Shown one piece after another: positions 16,508 through 26,244 of a DNA stretch of 49,322 nucleotides (within the stretch, counting starts at the first letter, position 1; every line of letters begins with the position of its first letter). Source of the stretch: Stenotrophomonas raiganjensis (SeqCode). GTDB taxonomy: Bacteria > Pseudomonadota > Gammaproteobacteria > Xanthomonadales > Xanthomonadaceae. Position numbers and translations under genes: made by a program. The stretch lies in contig NZ_JAUTXR010000190.1 in NCBI RefSeq assembly GCF_030658505.1, positions 1 through 49,322 of the forward strand. The letters are read 5' to 3'. Under the pieces are notes generated by a model. That model was not told the origin of the DNA. It ran no database searches and saw only the letters and a list, made by a program, of their open reading frames with translations.

Positions 16508-19426
16508 ATGATCGATTTCCATCGTCCGGGCCGCATGCCGCGCCCGTCCCGCCTGTGCATTGCCCTGCTGGCGGCCGGCCTGGCCAGTGCCGCGCCCTCC
16601 GTGCTGGCGCAGAACGCGCGTGGCGATCACGCCGCCGTGCAACGCTTCGACATTCCGGCGCAGCCCCTGGATGAGGCACTGCGCAGCTACATGCGCCAGT
16701 CCGGCGTGCAGGTCGTGTACCCCGCGACCCTGGCACAGGGCGTGACCTCGCGTGCGGTCAGCGGCAGCCTGTCGGCCAGCGAGGCCCTGCAGCACCTGTT
16801 GCAGGGCAGTGGCCTGGCGGTGCGCCGGGTCAGTGCTGATGCCGTCACTCTGGAAGCCGCGACGCCGGCGCCGGCCGACAGCGGCGTGATCGTCACCGAC
16901 ACGCTGAGCGTGGCCGGCGACCGCGCCGACAGTGCTGCCGCCAGCGACGAGGCGCGCCTGCTCGACAGCTATCGCAGCGTGGGTTCCACCACCACGCTCA
17001 ACCGTACGCAGCTGGAACGCTTCCGCGGCACTTCCAACGGCGACATCGTCAAGGGCGTGGCTGGCGTCACTGCCGGTGACCCACGCGTCGGCAACGGCTT
17101 CGACGTCAACATCCGCGGCATCCAGGGACAGGGCCGCGTGCCGGTGATCATCGACGGCGGCCAGTCCAGCATGGACACCTACCGCGGCTATGCGGGCCAG
17201 TCACAGCGCACCTACCTCGACCCCGACCTGATCTCCAGCCTGACCATCACCAAGGGCCCGAGCCTGCAGGCCAACGCCTCCGGTGGCATCGGCGGCGTGG
17301 TCGAGATGGAGACGCTGAAGATCGGTGACGTGCTGCGCGATGGACGCGACTTCGGCGTGCGGGTGCGTAGCGGCCTGGCCAACAACAGTGCCAACACCCT
17401 GCCTTCCTACAGTGCTGCGCCACGCACGGATCGCAGCGCCACCGGCAGCCAGTTCTTCAACGTGGCCGGTGCCGGTCACTGGGACCGCTTCGACCTGGTT
17501 GCCGCCTACGCGTACCGAGACAACGGCAATTACTTCTCCGGCAAGCACGGCTACGATGATTTCCCGCAGACCCGTCGTACGCTGGCGCCGCTGAACCCGC
17601 CGCGTACCGAGGTCTTCAACACCTCCTCGCGTTCGAAGTCGGCGCTGCTCAAGGGCACCTGGCGCATCGATGACACGCAGACGCTGGAAGCGGGCTACCG
17701 CCGCTATGAAGGCACGGCCGGCGAGATCATGGCCTCGCAGATCATCCGCGTCGAACGGGACCGCATTCCGCAATGGGATCCGGGCCACGTCGACATGGAC
17801 AGCTACACCCTGCGTTATCGCTTCGATCCGGACAGCGATCTGATCGACCTGCGCGTCAATGCAGCGTACACCGACACCGACAGCGTGATGTACAACAGCC
17901 TGACCGGCATCACCCCGTGGTACTTCGATCGACGCACCGAGTGGTACGACGCGCCCAGCTTCAGTGGCGACCCGGGCTACAAGGACGCGTACCGAAATCC
18001 GCTGCGGCAGAAGCGCTTCGGGCTTGATGCCAGCAATACCTCCAGGTTCGATACCCGCGCCGGTGCGTTCACGCTCGACTACGGCCTGTCCTACAGCGAC
18101 GAAGACATCGCACCGGGCAGCTCCGGCCCGGTCATGCACGACGACCTGGTCAACAACCGTTTTCTGCGCAACGCCGAGCGCAAGGAATACAGTGCCGTGG
18201 CATCGCTGAAGTGGCAGCCTGACGAACACTGGGAACTGCTGGCCGGTGGCCGCTGGAACCGGGTGGACGTGCATGACCGCAACCGCCTGGCGACACCCGA
18301 TGCCTATGAGGTGCAGGGCCAGTACCGCTACACCGAGCTGCTCAACGGCAACCCGGCGCTGCCGTCGTGGCGTGCAAAGCGCATTGCGCTGCTGAACTGG
18401 TATCCGGATGCCAACGGCAATTTCACCCAGGAATCGTTGCTGGCCTCGCCGTACAAGAAGGGCACGGTGGGCGACATCGGTGGGTGGAACTTCTACGACG
18501 CCGGCAAGCCGCAGGATCTGGAAGTGCCGGTCAGCTGGACCTGGTCGCAGCCGATCCGCCGCCGTGACACCGCGTTCTCGCCGACTGCCAGCGTCGCCTA
18601 CCGCTTCAACGAAGACACCCTAGTCTACGTGAAGTATGCCGAAGGCACCAAGCTGCCGAGCCTGTTCGAGACCACGCTGGGCCTGTTCACCGCCGCCAAG
18701 CCGGTCGGCGAACTGAAGCCGGAGCGTGCGCGCAGCTGGGAAATCGGAGCCAGCACCATCCGCTATGACCTGTTCACCGCCGGCGACCGCCTGGCGCTGA
18801 AGCTGGCGTACTTCGATACCCGCATCGACGACCTGATCACCCGTGACTACCGCACGCTGTCGGCCGGCCTGATCCGCAACGTTGACCAGTTCAAGGTCTC
18901 GGGCATGGAGTTCCAGTCCAGCTATGACAGCGGCAAGGTCTTCGCCGACCTGTCCGCGCACTACTATTTCAAGGCCAAGACCTGCGCGCCGGACATCGCC
19001 GCCGAGCGTCGTGCCTATGGTGCGCAGCGCAGGAACGATGAGCTGGCCAATACGCCCAACTGCGTGGACGGGGGCTTCGAAGGCTCGTACACCAACACCC
19101 AGAACCCGCCGCGCTACATGGTCAACCTGACCCTTGGTTCGCGCCTGTTCGGCGAGCGCCTGACCTTTGGCACCCGCGTGGTCCACAACGCCGGCCCGAT
19201 CAGCAAGCTGGACAAGGACTGGAACGTGGGCCTGTCGGCGATCCAGCAGCTGTACCGTCCGAACACGCTGGTGGATCTGTTTGCCAGCTGGAGCTTCAAC
19301 GAGCAGGTGTCGGTGGACGCTGGTGTGGACAACCTGACCGACCGCTACTACCTGGACCCACTTGCCCTGGGCGTGATGCCGGCCCCGGGCCGCACCGCAC
19401 GGCTGGCGTTGACCTGGAAGTACTGA
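16508..19426 (+). CDS. TonB-dependent receptor with STN signalling domain, possible heme receptor
   Basis: A 972-residue outer-membrane receptor. A signal peptide ends near residue 35 (SVLAQ). Residues about 45-115 are the STN domain (FDIPAQPLDEALRSYMRQSG, VSGSLSASEALQHLL) that touches the FecR partner. A plug domain follows (VNIRGIQGQGRVPVIIDGGQ, SLTITKGPSLQANASGGIGG) and then the barrel, ending with LALTWKY. With the sigma and anti-sigma genes upstream this is a cell-surface signalling receptor. Heme as substrate is inferred only from the heme oxygenase gene 440 bp downstream and from general similarity to HasR-like receptors; an iron-siderophore remains possible. The ATG at 16508 is preceded by ACAGG. 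Confidence 0.88.
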   Translation: MIDFHRPGRMPRPSRLCIALLAAGLASAAPSVLAQNARGDHAAVQRFDIPAQPLDEALRSYMRQSGVQVVYPATLAQGVTSRAVSGSLSASEALQHLLQGSGLAVRRVSADAVTLEAATPAPADSGVIVTDTLSVAGDRADSAAASDEARLLDSYRSVGSTTTLNRTQLERFRGTSNGDIVKGVAGVTAGDPRVGNGFDVNIRGIQGQGRVPVIIDGGQSSMDTYRGYAGQSQRTYLDPDLISSLTITKGPSLQANASGGIGGVVEMETLKIGDVLRDGRDFGVRVRSGLANNSANTLPSYSAAPRTDRSATGSQFFNVAGAGHWDRFDLVAAYAYRDNGNYFSGKHGYDDFPQTRRTLAPLNPPRTEVFNTSSRSKSALLKGTWRIDDTQTLEAGYRRYEGTAGEIMASQIIRVERDRIPQWDPGHVDMDSYTLRYRFDPDSDLIDLRVNAAYTDTDSVMYNSLTGITPWYFDRRTEWYDAPSFSGDPGYKDAYRNPLRQKRFGLDASNTSRFDTRAGAFTLDYGLSYSDEDIAPGSSGPVMHDDLVNNRFLRNAERKEYSAVASLKWQPDEHWELLAGGRWNRVDVHDRNRLATPDAYEVQGQYRYTELLNGNPALPSWRAKRIALLNWYPDANGNFTQESLLASPYKKGTVGDIGGWNFYDAGKPQDLEVPVSWTWSQPIRRRDTAFSPTASVAYRFNEDTLVYVKYAEGTKLPSLFETTLGLFTAAKPVGELKPERARSWEIGASTIRYDLFTAGDRLALKLAYFDTRIDDLITRDYRTLSAGLIRNVDQFKVSGMEFQSSYDSGKVFADLSAHYYFKAKTCAPDIAAERRAYGAQRRNDELANTPNCVDGGFEGSYTNTQNPPRYMVNLTLGSRLFGERLTFGTRVVHNAGPISKLDKDWNVGLSAIQQLYRPNTLVDLFASWSFNEQVSVDAGVDNLTDRYYLDPLALGVMPAPGRTARLALTWKY

Positions 19427-19445
19427 TCGGGCGCGGATGAGCGGT

Positions 19446-19484
19446 GGGGTCGGATCCCTTTCCCGCGGAAAGGGTTCTGACCCC
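19446..19484. repeat. Palindrome, GGGGTCGGATCC family, copy 3
   Basis: GGGGTCGGATCCCTTTCC pairs with GGAAAGGGTTCTGACCCC around CGC, with two mismatches. It lies 19 bp after the receptor stop and 20 bp from the stop of the convergent DUF2789 gene, so it could act as a two-way terminator. Confidence 0.8.
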
Positions 19485-19504
19485 AGCGCGCCTGCGTAGC
19501 CCGC

Positions 19505-19762
19505 TTACAGCCCGGTCGCGGCCTTCACCGCATCTTCGTGCAGCGATTCGTTCAGCTCATCCACCACGGTGCTCCAGGCCGCATCGGCCTGCAGCGACTC
19601 GGACAGGAACTGGCGCTGGGCGTCGTTCCAGTACGGTGCTTCGACTACTTCCACATCGGTGGCCAGCTGGTGCTCGCGGATGAAGCGGGCGATGCCCTCG
19701 GCGCTGGCGTCCAGGCCCAGCTGCAGGAACAGGTTGGTCATGCGCGGTTCGGTAGTGATCAT
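19505..19762 (-). CDS. DUF2789 family protein
   Basis: An 85-residue cytoplasmic protein. The sequence MTNLFLQLGLDASAEGIARF, followed by IREHQLATDVEVVEAPYWND and AQRQFLSESLQADA, fits the DUF2789 family, which has no assigned function. The ATG at 19762 has AGGA six bases upstream; the longer open frame to 19876 would overlap the divergent heme oxygenase leader. It is transcribed against the iron/heme genes on both sides and so is probably not part of that unit, although it sits in the middle of it. Confidence 0.75.
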   Translation of the reverse strand: MITTEPRMTNLFLQLGLDASAEGIARFIREHQLATDVEVVEAPYWNDAQRQFLSESLQADAAWSTVVDELNESLHEDAVKAATGL

Positions 19763-19866
19763 CGTCGGTTCCTGTGGGAAGAAGGGGGCTCTATTATCGG
19801 TGCACGCGGCCTTGGGGATAGTCCCGCGGCAGACGTCTACAGCACGACGACCCCCTTGGCATCCCC

Positions 19867-20454
19867 ATGAACGCACATATCGCCCCAGTAGACAGCCGCA
19901 GCCTGCGACTCAAGGCCGCCACCCGCGACAGTCACGGTGCCCTGGACAAGCGCATCATGGCCGGCGACATCTTCGCCGACCGCAGTAATTTCGCCCGTTT
20001 CCTGCGCGTGCAGTACCGCTTCCATCGCAGCATCGATGCGCTGTACGCCAACCCTGCACTGGACGCACTGCTGCCCGATCTCGGCGAGCGCCGCCGCCTG
20101 GCACAGATTGCACGCGACCTGCAGGACCTGGAACAGACCCTGCCGGGCGCGGACATCGCCGCGCTGCCGTCGGACCTTCCGTTGCCCGCCGCGCTGGGCT
20201 GGCTGTACGTGGCCGAAGGTTCCAACCTGGGCGGTACCGTGCTGTACAAGATGGCCGCCAAGCTCGGCCTGGACCGTGATTTCGGCGCCCGCCACCTGGC
20301 CGCCCATCCGGATGGCGCCGCCCGCCATTGGCGCGAGTTCACCGCTGCGCTGGACGCGGTGCCGCTGAGCGCCGAACAGGAGCAGCAGGTGATCGACGCC
20401 GCCGATGCCGCGTTCCGCAGCGTGCACGGCCACGTTGAAGTGGAATTTGCCTGA
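19867..20454 (+). CDS. hemO: Heme oxygenase (biliverdin-producing)
   Basis: A 195-residue cytoplasmic enzyme that opens the heme ring and frees iron. The proximal heme ligand His23 lies in LKAATRDSHGALDKRIM, and the distal-helix glycine motif is present as YVAEGSNLGGTVLYK (about residues 117-131). Length fits the bacterial HemO/PigA group. The product isomer cannot be read. Its stop overlaps the ATG of a ten-codon frame that leads into the DUF454 gene, and ExbB-ExbD-TonB follow without a gap, so the five genes form one unit: cleavage of heme plus the energy system to import it. The ATG at 19867 is taken; no other is near. Confidence 0.92.
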   Translation: MNAHIAPVDSRSLRLKAATRDSHGALDKRIMAGDIFADRSNFARFLRVQYRFHRSIDALYANPALDALLPDLGERRRLAQIARDLQDLEQTLPGADIAALPSDLPLPAALGWLYVAEGSNLGGTVLYKMAAKLGLDRDFGARHLAAHPDGAARHWREFTAALDAVPLSAEQEQQVIDAADAAFRSVHGHVEVEFA

Positions 20455-20485
20455 TGAGCGCCCCCCGCCCGCGGGTGCAGCGCTG

Positions 20486-20953
20486 ATGCGCTGGCTCTGG
20501 TTCGCGCTGGGCTGGCTGATGGTTGGCCTCGGCGTGATCGGCGCGTTGCTGCCGGTGATGCCGACCACCATTTTCCTGATCCTTGCGGTGGGCTGTTTCG
20601 CGCGCAGCTCGCCGAAGTTCGAGCAGCGCCTGCTGGCGCATCCACGCTACGGCCCGTCGCTGCGGCTGTGGCGCGAGCAGGGCGCGGTGTCGCGCAAGGG
20701 CAAGGCGTTCGCCAGCGCCGGCATGGCGGTGGGCTTTGCCCTGTTCTGCTGGGGCGCGCATCCGTCGTGGCGCCTGCTGCTGGGCGTGGGCCTGTTCTTT
20801 GCCGCCAGCGCCGGCTACGTGCTCAGTCGGCCGGCACCACGACTGGAGCCCAATCCGGTCGTGGAAGTGGACGATGCCAACGATCCGCGCGCGGCCCGCC
20901 GCCGTGCCGCATCCCCCGATACCGATGGAACCCGAGATGATGCTGCCTGCTGA
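20486..20953 (+). CDS. DUF454 (YbaN-like) inner-membrane protein
   Basis: A 155-residue membrane protein. The YbaN/DUF454 signature is clear at the start: WLWFALGWLMVGLGVIGALL, then PVMPTTIFLILAVGCFARSS and FEQRLLAHPRYGPSL. Three hydrophobic segments are visible (about residues 4-24, 28-46 and 80-112), then a charged tail. The function is unknown, though the family is often found near heme oxygenase genes. The ATG at 20486 overlaps the stop of a ten-codon frame, and its own end overlaps the exbB start by 17 bp, so translation is coupled on both sides. Confidence 0.85.
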   Translation: MRWLWFALGWLMVGLGVIGALLPVMPTTIFLILAVGCFARSSPKFEQRLLAHPRYGPSLRLWREQGAVSRKGKAFASAGMAVGFALFCWGAHPSWRLLLGVGLFFAASAGYVLSRPAPRLEPNPVVEVDDANDPRAARRRAASPDTDGTRDDAAC

Positions 20954-21668
20954 CCTGGCTCCCGTGGCCGCTCCTGCACTGACCCCGTGGGGCATGTACC
21001 TGGCCGCCGACGTGGTGGTGAAGGTGGTGATGTTGGCGCTCGCGCTGGCGTCGCTGGCTACCTGGACCGTGCTGCTGGCCAAGGGCTGGGAGCTGGCTCG
21101 TCAGGCCCGGCAGCTGCGTGCGGCGCGCGCGCTGTTGCTGCGGTCCGCACAGCTGCCGACGCAGACCGAAGAGGCTGGCCTGCAGCAGGGCACCGCGCTG
21201 GCGATGCTGGATGCCGCGCGCATCGAATTGCACCTGTCGCAGGATCTGGATAGCCGTGAGGGCATCAAGGAGCGCGTGGCCTCCCGCCTGGACCGCATCG
21301 AACTGGAAACCGCGCGCGTGCAGCGGCGCGGCATCGGCGTGCTCGCCAGCATCGGCGCGGTAGCGCCGTTCGTCGGCCTGTTCGGCACGGTGTGGGGCAT
21401 CATGAACAGCTTCATCGGCATTGCCCACAGCAATACCACCAACCTGGCGGTGGTCGCACCGGGCATCGCCGAGGCCTTGCTGGCAACCGCGCTCGGCTTG
21501 GTTGCGGCGATTCCCGCGGTGCTGGTCTACAACCACTTCAGCCGCGTGCTGGCCGGCCTGCGTGGCCTGCTGGGTGATCTGTCGGCGGCCGTGCAGCAGC
21601 TGGTCTCGCGCGATCTCGATCGCACCGTCCCACGTGCCGCGGCCACGTCGCTGCGCGCGGTGCACTGA
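20937..21668 (+). CDS. exbB: ExbB-like TonB energy-transduction protein (MotA/TolQ/ExbB)
   Basis: A 243-residue inner-membrane proton-channel subunit. A first span near residues 20-45 is followed by a long cytoplasmic stretch and two more spans. The family core GIGVLASIGAVAPFVGLFGT continues as VWGIMNSFIGIA, and the second block reads VAPGIAEALLATALGLVAAI. Several in-frame ATG codons exist (20925, 20937, 20940); I choose 20937, which has GGA about eight bases upstream. The start overlaps the DUF454 gene. With exbD and tonB downstream it forms a complete TonB system. Confidence 0.93.
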   Translation: MMLPADLAPVAAPALTPWGMYLAADVVVKVVMLALALASLATWTVLLAKGWELARQARQLRAARALLLRSAQLPTQTEEAGLQQGTALAMLDAARIELHLSQDLDSREGIKERVASRLDRIELETARVQRRGIGVLASIGAVAPFVGLFGTVWGIMNSFIGIAHSNTTNLAVVAPGIAEALLATALGLVAAIPAVLVYNHFSRVLAGLRGLLGDLSAAVQQLVSRDLDRTVPRAAATSLRAVH

Positions 21669-21677
21669 GGCGCGACG

Positions 21678-22103
21678 ATGGCGATCAGGACCGCGTCCGA
21701 CCGTGACGACACGCCGGAAGAAGCCCACGAAATCAACGTCACGCCCTTCATCGACGTGATGCTGGTGCTGCTGATCATCTTCATGGTGGCTGCACCGCTG
21801 GCGACCGTTTCGGTGCCGGTGCAACTGCCGGCCAGCAGCGCCAGTGCCACGCCGCCGGAACCGGCGCCGGTGTACGTGACCGTGCAGTCCGATCTGTCGC
21901 TGCGTGTTGGCGAACAAGCGGTAGCGCGCGATGGGCTGGCCGCTGCGCTGCAGCTGGCCACCCACGGTGACACCTCGCAACGCCTGTTCCTGCGTGCCGA
22001 TACCCGCGTGCCGTATGGCGAACTGATGGCAACGCTGGATGCGCTGCGTGCTGCGGGCTACCTGAAGGTGGCCCTGGTTGGGCTGGAGCAGGGGGCACGA
22101 TGA
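21678..22103 (+). CDS. exbD: ExbD-like TonB energy-transduction protein
   Basis: A 141-residue protein with one N-terminal membrane span and a periplasmic domain. The essential Asp in the span is in INVTPFIDVMLVLLIIFMVA (Asp26), the family signature. The end reads VPYGELMATLDALRAAGYLK, again typical. It starts ten bases after exbB and its stop overlaps the tonB ATG (ATGA at 22100-22103). Confidence 0.95.
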   Translation: MAIRTASDRDDTPEEAHEINVTPFIDVMLVLLIIFMVAAPLATVSVPVQLPASSASATPPEPAPVYVTVQSDLSLRVGEQAVARDGLAAALQLATHGDTSQRLFLRADTRVPYGELMATLDALRAAGYLKVALVGLEQGAR

Positions 22104-22819
22104 GTGGACTGCGGCGCTGGGCGACCAGCCTGGCGATCGTGCTGCTGGTGCATGCGCTGTTGATTGGCGCGGCCTGCTGGTGGGCGGCGGGCATACCGGC
22201 CGCCGCCGCCGTAGCGCCGCCCGCAGCATTGATGCTGGAGCTGGCGCCGATGGCACAGGCGCCCCCGGTGCCGCCGCGCGAGGTTGCCGCCGGGCCGTTG
22301 CAGCAGCAACAGCAGCGGCAGGCGCCGAAGCCGGCACTACGCGAGCAACCGAAGGCGCCGGTGCAGCCACAGGGCGATCTGCCGCCGCCGCTTGAACCTG
22401 AGCCGACGCCCTCGCCGGATACCGCCGACGCCAATGTCGCGCAGACCCGCGCACCGCCACAGGTGGCGGCCGACGCGGCCGCACGCTACACCGCACCTCA
22501 GACCACGGCGGGCGAACGCAGTCGCGCCGAGGCAACCTGGGAAGGGCGCCTGCTCGGGCATCTGCAGAAACATCGCCGCTATCCGCGCCAGGCCGAGCGG
22601 CTGCGCCAGCAGGGCGTGGTCTACGTGCGCTTTGCCGTGGCTCGCGATGGCGTGGTCTCGGGCTTGAAGCTGGGCCGCAGCAGTGGCTTCGAGCTGCTCG
22701 ACCAGGAAACGCTGGACACCGTGCAGCGTGCCAGCCCGGTGCCAGCGCCGCCGGCCGAAGTGGCCGGCGACCCGGTTGAAGTGATGGTGCCGGTGTCGTT
22801 CTTCCTGCGCGGGCGCTGA
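22100..22819 (+). CDS. tonB: TonB-like energy transducer
   Basis: A 239-residue protein with one N-terminal membrane span (about residues 9-30), a Pro/Gln/Glu-rich periplasmic spacer (30-140) and a C-terminal TonB domain (about 150-239). The domain shows LLGHLQKHRRYPRQAERLRQ, QGVVYVRFAV, GLKLGRSSGFELLDQETLD and a final VMVPVSFFLRGR. The HLQKHRRYP block and the SSGFELLD pattern are diagnostic of TonB. It is coupled to exbD by an ATGA overlap. Being behind heme oxygenase, it is likely the private TonB of the heme/iron receptor. Confidence 0.93.
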   Translation: MSGLRRWATSLAIVLLVHALLIGAACWWAAGIPAAAAVAPPAALMLELAPMAQAPPVPPREVAAGPLQQQQQRQAPKPALREQPKAPVQPQGDLPPPLEPEPTPSPDTADANVAQTRAPPQVAADAAARYTAPQTTAGERSRAEATWEGRLLGHLQKHRRYPRQAERLRQQGVVYVRFAVARDGVVSGLKLGRSSGFELLDQETLDTVQRASPVPAPPAEVAGDPVEVMVPVSFFLRGR

Positions 22820-22834
22820 CCCCGTCAAGCCTGC

Positions 22835-22854
22835 CATCCACGCGTCGCGTGGAT

Positions 22855-22858
<4 letters not shown>
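22835..22858. repeat. GTAG-type REP overlapping the hppA stop
   Basis: On the minus strand it reads GTAGATCCACGCGACGCGTG, then GAT. The TAG in its GTAG end is the stop codon of hppA (22855-22857). It also separates the tonB and hppA genes, which converge here. Confidence 0.8.
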
Positions 22859-24882
<2,024 letters not shown>

Positions 24883-25164
24883 TAGACCCCTCCGCAGAAT
24901 GGATGTAGGCATCCAGTGGCGATGAACGGCACCACGAGGGGGACGACGGGCTGCAGCCTGGAACCAACCCGTACCGACCTTGGCGGTCGTCCGACGTATG
25001 GCGGTGTTCAGCATTCCCTGGTGCCCGCAGTATGCGTGCACCTGCGCCCGGATGGTAGCGCTGTGCCCTGCCCGGCGAGCGCAGTGGCTGCTCGGTGGAT
25101 GCGACTTTGCACCCCGTTAAGGCAGCCTCTGCAAGCCTGCGCACAGCCCCGTAGGAGATTCCCC

Positions 25165-25668
25165 ATGCGCCTGTCCCTGTTGATGCTTGCCGCCCTGGCC
25201 CCGGCCGTACCGGCCTTCGCTGCGGAAACGCCGGAACTGCAGCGTGCGGTCGGTGCGCCGCAGGCGGTGGGCGCGGTGCATACGCTGCGGCAGATCCCCG
25301 AGGCGTGCGCGCGGCTGGAAGGTGCGTTCACCGGGCAGGCGGCCGAGCCGTATCGCTTCTCTGCGGTGCGTACGAGCGAGCAGTGCCAGCCGCGTGCCCG
25401 TTTCGTCGACTACGCCAAGGCGCAACCGAATGCCGACAAGGGGTGGAAGCTCAATGATGTGATCCGCGTGCCCAGCGCCGCGTGCCCGGCACAGCAGGCG
25501 GTGGTGCGGGTGTGGCGCCTGCCGTCGAGCAACAAGGTCGAGCTGGACGGTCAGGGCCAGTCGCGCATCTACCTGGAAGAGGCGAAGAAGCAGGCCGCCG
25601 CCGGCCAGATTCCGCAGGTGACGATGTTCGCCGCGCAGCTGCAGATGGAAGGCAAGGCCTGCAATTGA
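25165..25668 (+). CDS. Secreted hypothetical protein
   Basis: A 167-residue protein with a signal peptide (MRLSLLMLAALAPAVPAFA, cleavage near residue 19). The mature part has four cysteines (PEACARLEG, TSEQCQPRA, SAACPAQQ, KACN at the end). I do not recognise a family. AGGAGA lies nine bases upstream of the ATG at 25165. It is followed by a GTAG-type REP and stands alone between the divergent hppA and convergent DUF488 genes. The 280-bp gap between it and hppA holds no further gene. Confidence 0.75.
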   Translation: MRLSLLMLAALAPAVPAFAAETPELQRAVGAPQAVGAVHTLRQIPEACARLEGAFTGQAAEPYRFSAVRTSEQCQPRARFVDYAKAQPNADKGWKLNDVIRVPSAACPAQQAVVRVWRLPSSNKVELDGQGQSRIYLEEAKKQAAAGQIPQVTMFAAQLQMEGKACN

Positions 25669-25705
25669 GATGGCGCGGGCGCTGCGCCCACGCAGTCATC
25701 CACGG

Positions 25706-25727
25706 GTAGTGCCGGCCGCTGGCCGGC
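25706..25727. repeat. GTAG-type REP
   Basis: GTAGTGCCGGCCGCTGGCCGG then C forms a hairpin with GTAG at one end. It lies between two convergent genes. Confidence 0.75.
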
Positions 25728-25737
25728 TTCCGGCTGA

Positions 25738-26127
25738 TCAATCCGCCAGCATTGCCCCCCGCGCCACCAGCAGCTCGCGCAGCGCCTTGCGGTGGCAGTG
25801 CGCTTCATCCTCGCAGTAGCAGCCCACGCTGATGTCGCTGTGTTGCGACATCGCGGCCAGAAGGTCCAGCGCGTGGGCGGCATCGGGCGCCTTCATCTCG
25901 GCCTTGTAGTGGCGGAAGAACGCATTCCAGTCGGCCGCCGTCTTCGCCTCATGCGCCCGCTTCACCAGCTCCGCGCTGGGTGACAGGGTAGGGAACCAGA
26001 CGTCGTACCAGTCCTGCCTGGCGAACTCGCTGCGCGGCACGCCGCGCGGTGGGCGGCGAACGGTGCCGATGCGCAGACCCTCGCCGGGTTGGCGGGGGCT
26101 GCCAAGACGGACCACATGCAGGGCCAT
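25738..26127 (-). CDS. DUF488 family protein (YeaO-like)
   Basis: A 129-residue cytoplasmic protein. The pattern GTVRRPPRGVPRSEFARQDW, followed by YDVWFPTLSPSAELVKRAHE, and the C-terminal SVGCYCEDEAHCHRKALREL fit the DUF488 family, whose C-terminal Cys/His cluster is characteristic. The role is not established. The ATG at 26127 has GGAGG upstream. The long palindrome at 26141-26239 lies directly upstream and separates it from the phosphofructokinase gene on the same strand. Confidence 0.85.
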   Translation of the reverse strand: MALHVVRLGSPRQPGEGLRIGTVRRPPRGVPRSEFARQDWYDVWFPTLSPSAELVKRAHEAKTAADWNAFFRHYKAEMKAPDAAHALDLLAAMSQHSDISVGCYCEDEAHCHRKALRELLVARGAMLAD

Positions 26128-26140
26128 GATGACCTCCATG

Positions 26141-26239
26141 AAAAGGGGACGGAGGGGATTAAGTCGTATCCGACCCACTGCTGATGCTGTTGGAGATGAC
26201 AGAGGGGCGTATGCGACTTAATCCCCTCCGTCCCCTTTT
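26141..26239. repeat. 26-bp-arm palindrome, GGGGACGGAGGGGAT family, copy 1
   Basis: AAAAGGGGACGGAGGGGATT then AAGTCG at 26141-26166 is exactly repeated in inverted orientation at 26214-26239, with a 47-base centre. It lies 5 bp after the stop of the phosphofructokinase gene and could be its terminator. The same arm, with a C for T change, occurs at 40130-40197. Confidence 0.88.
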
Positions 26240-26244
26240 TCAGG

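Noticed and set aside
20823..22841. 672-residue antisense frame over exbB-exbD-tonB
   Set aside because: Covers three real coupled genes on the other strand and has no motif of its own.
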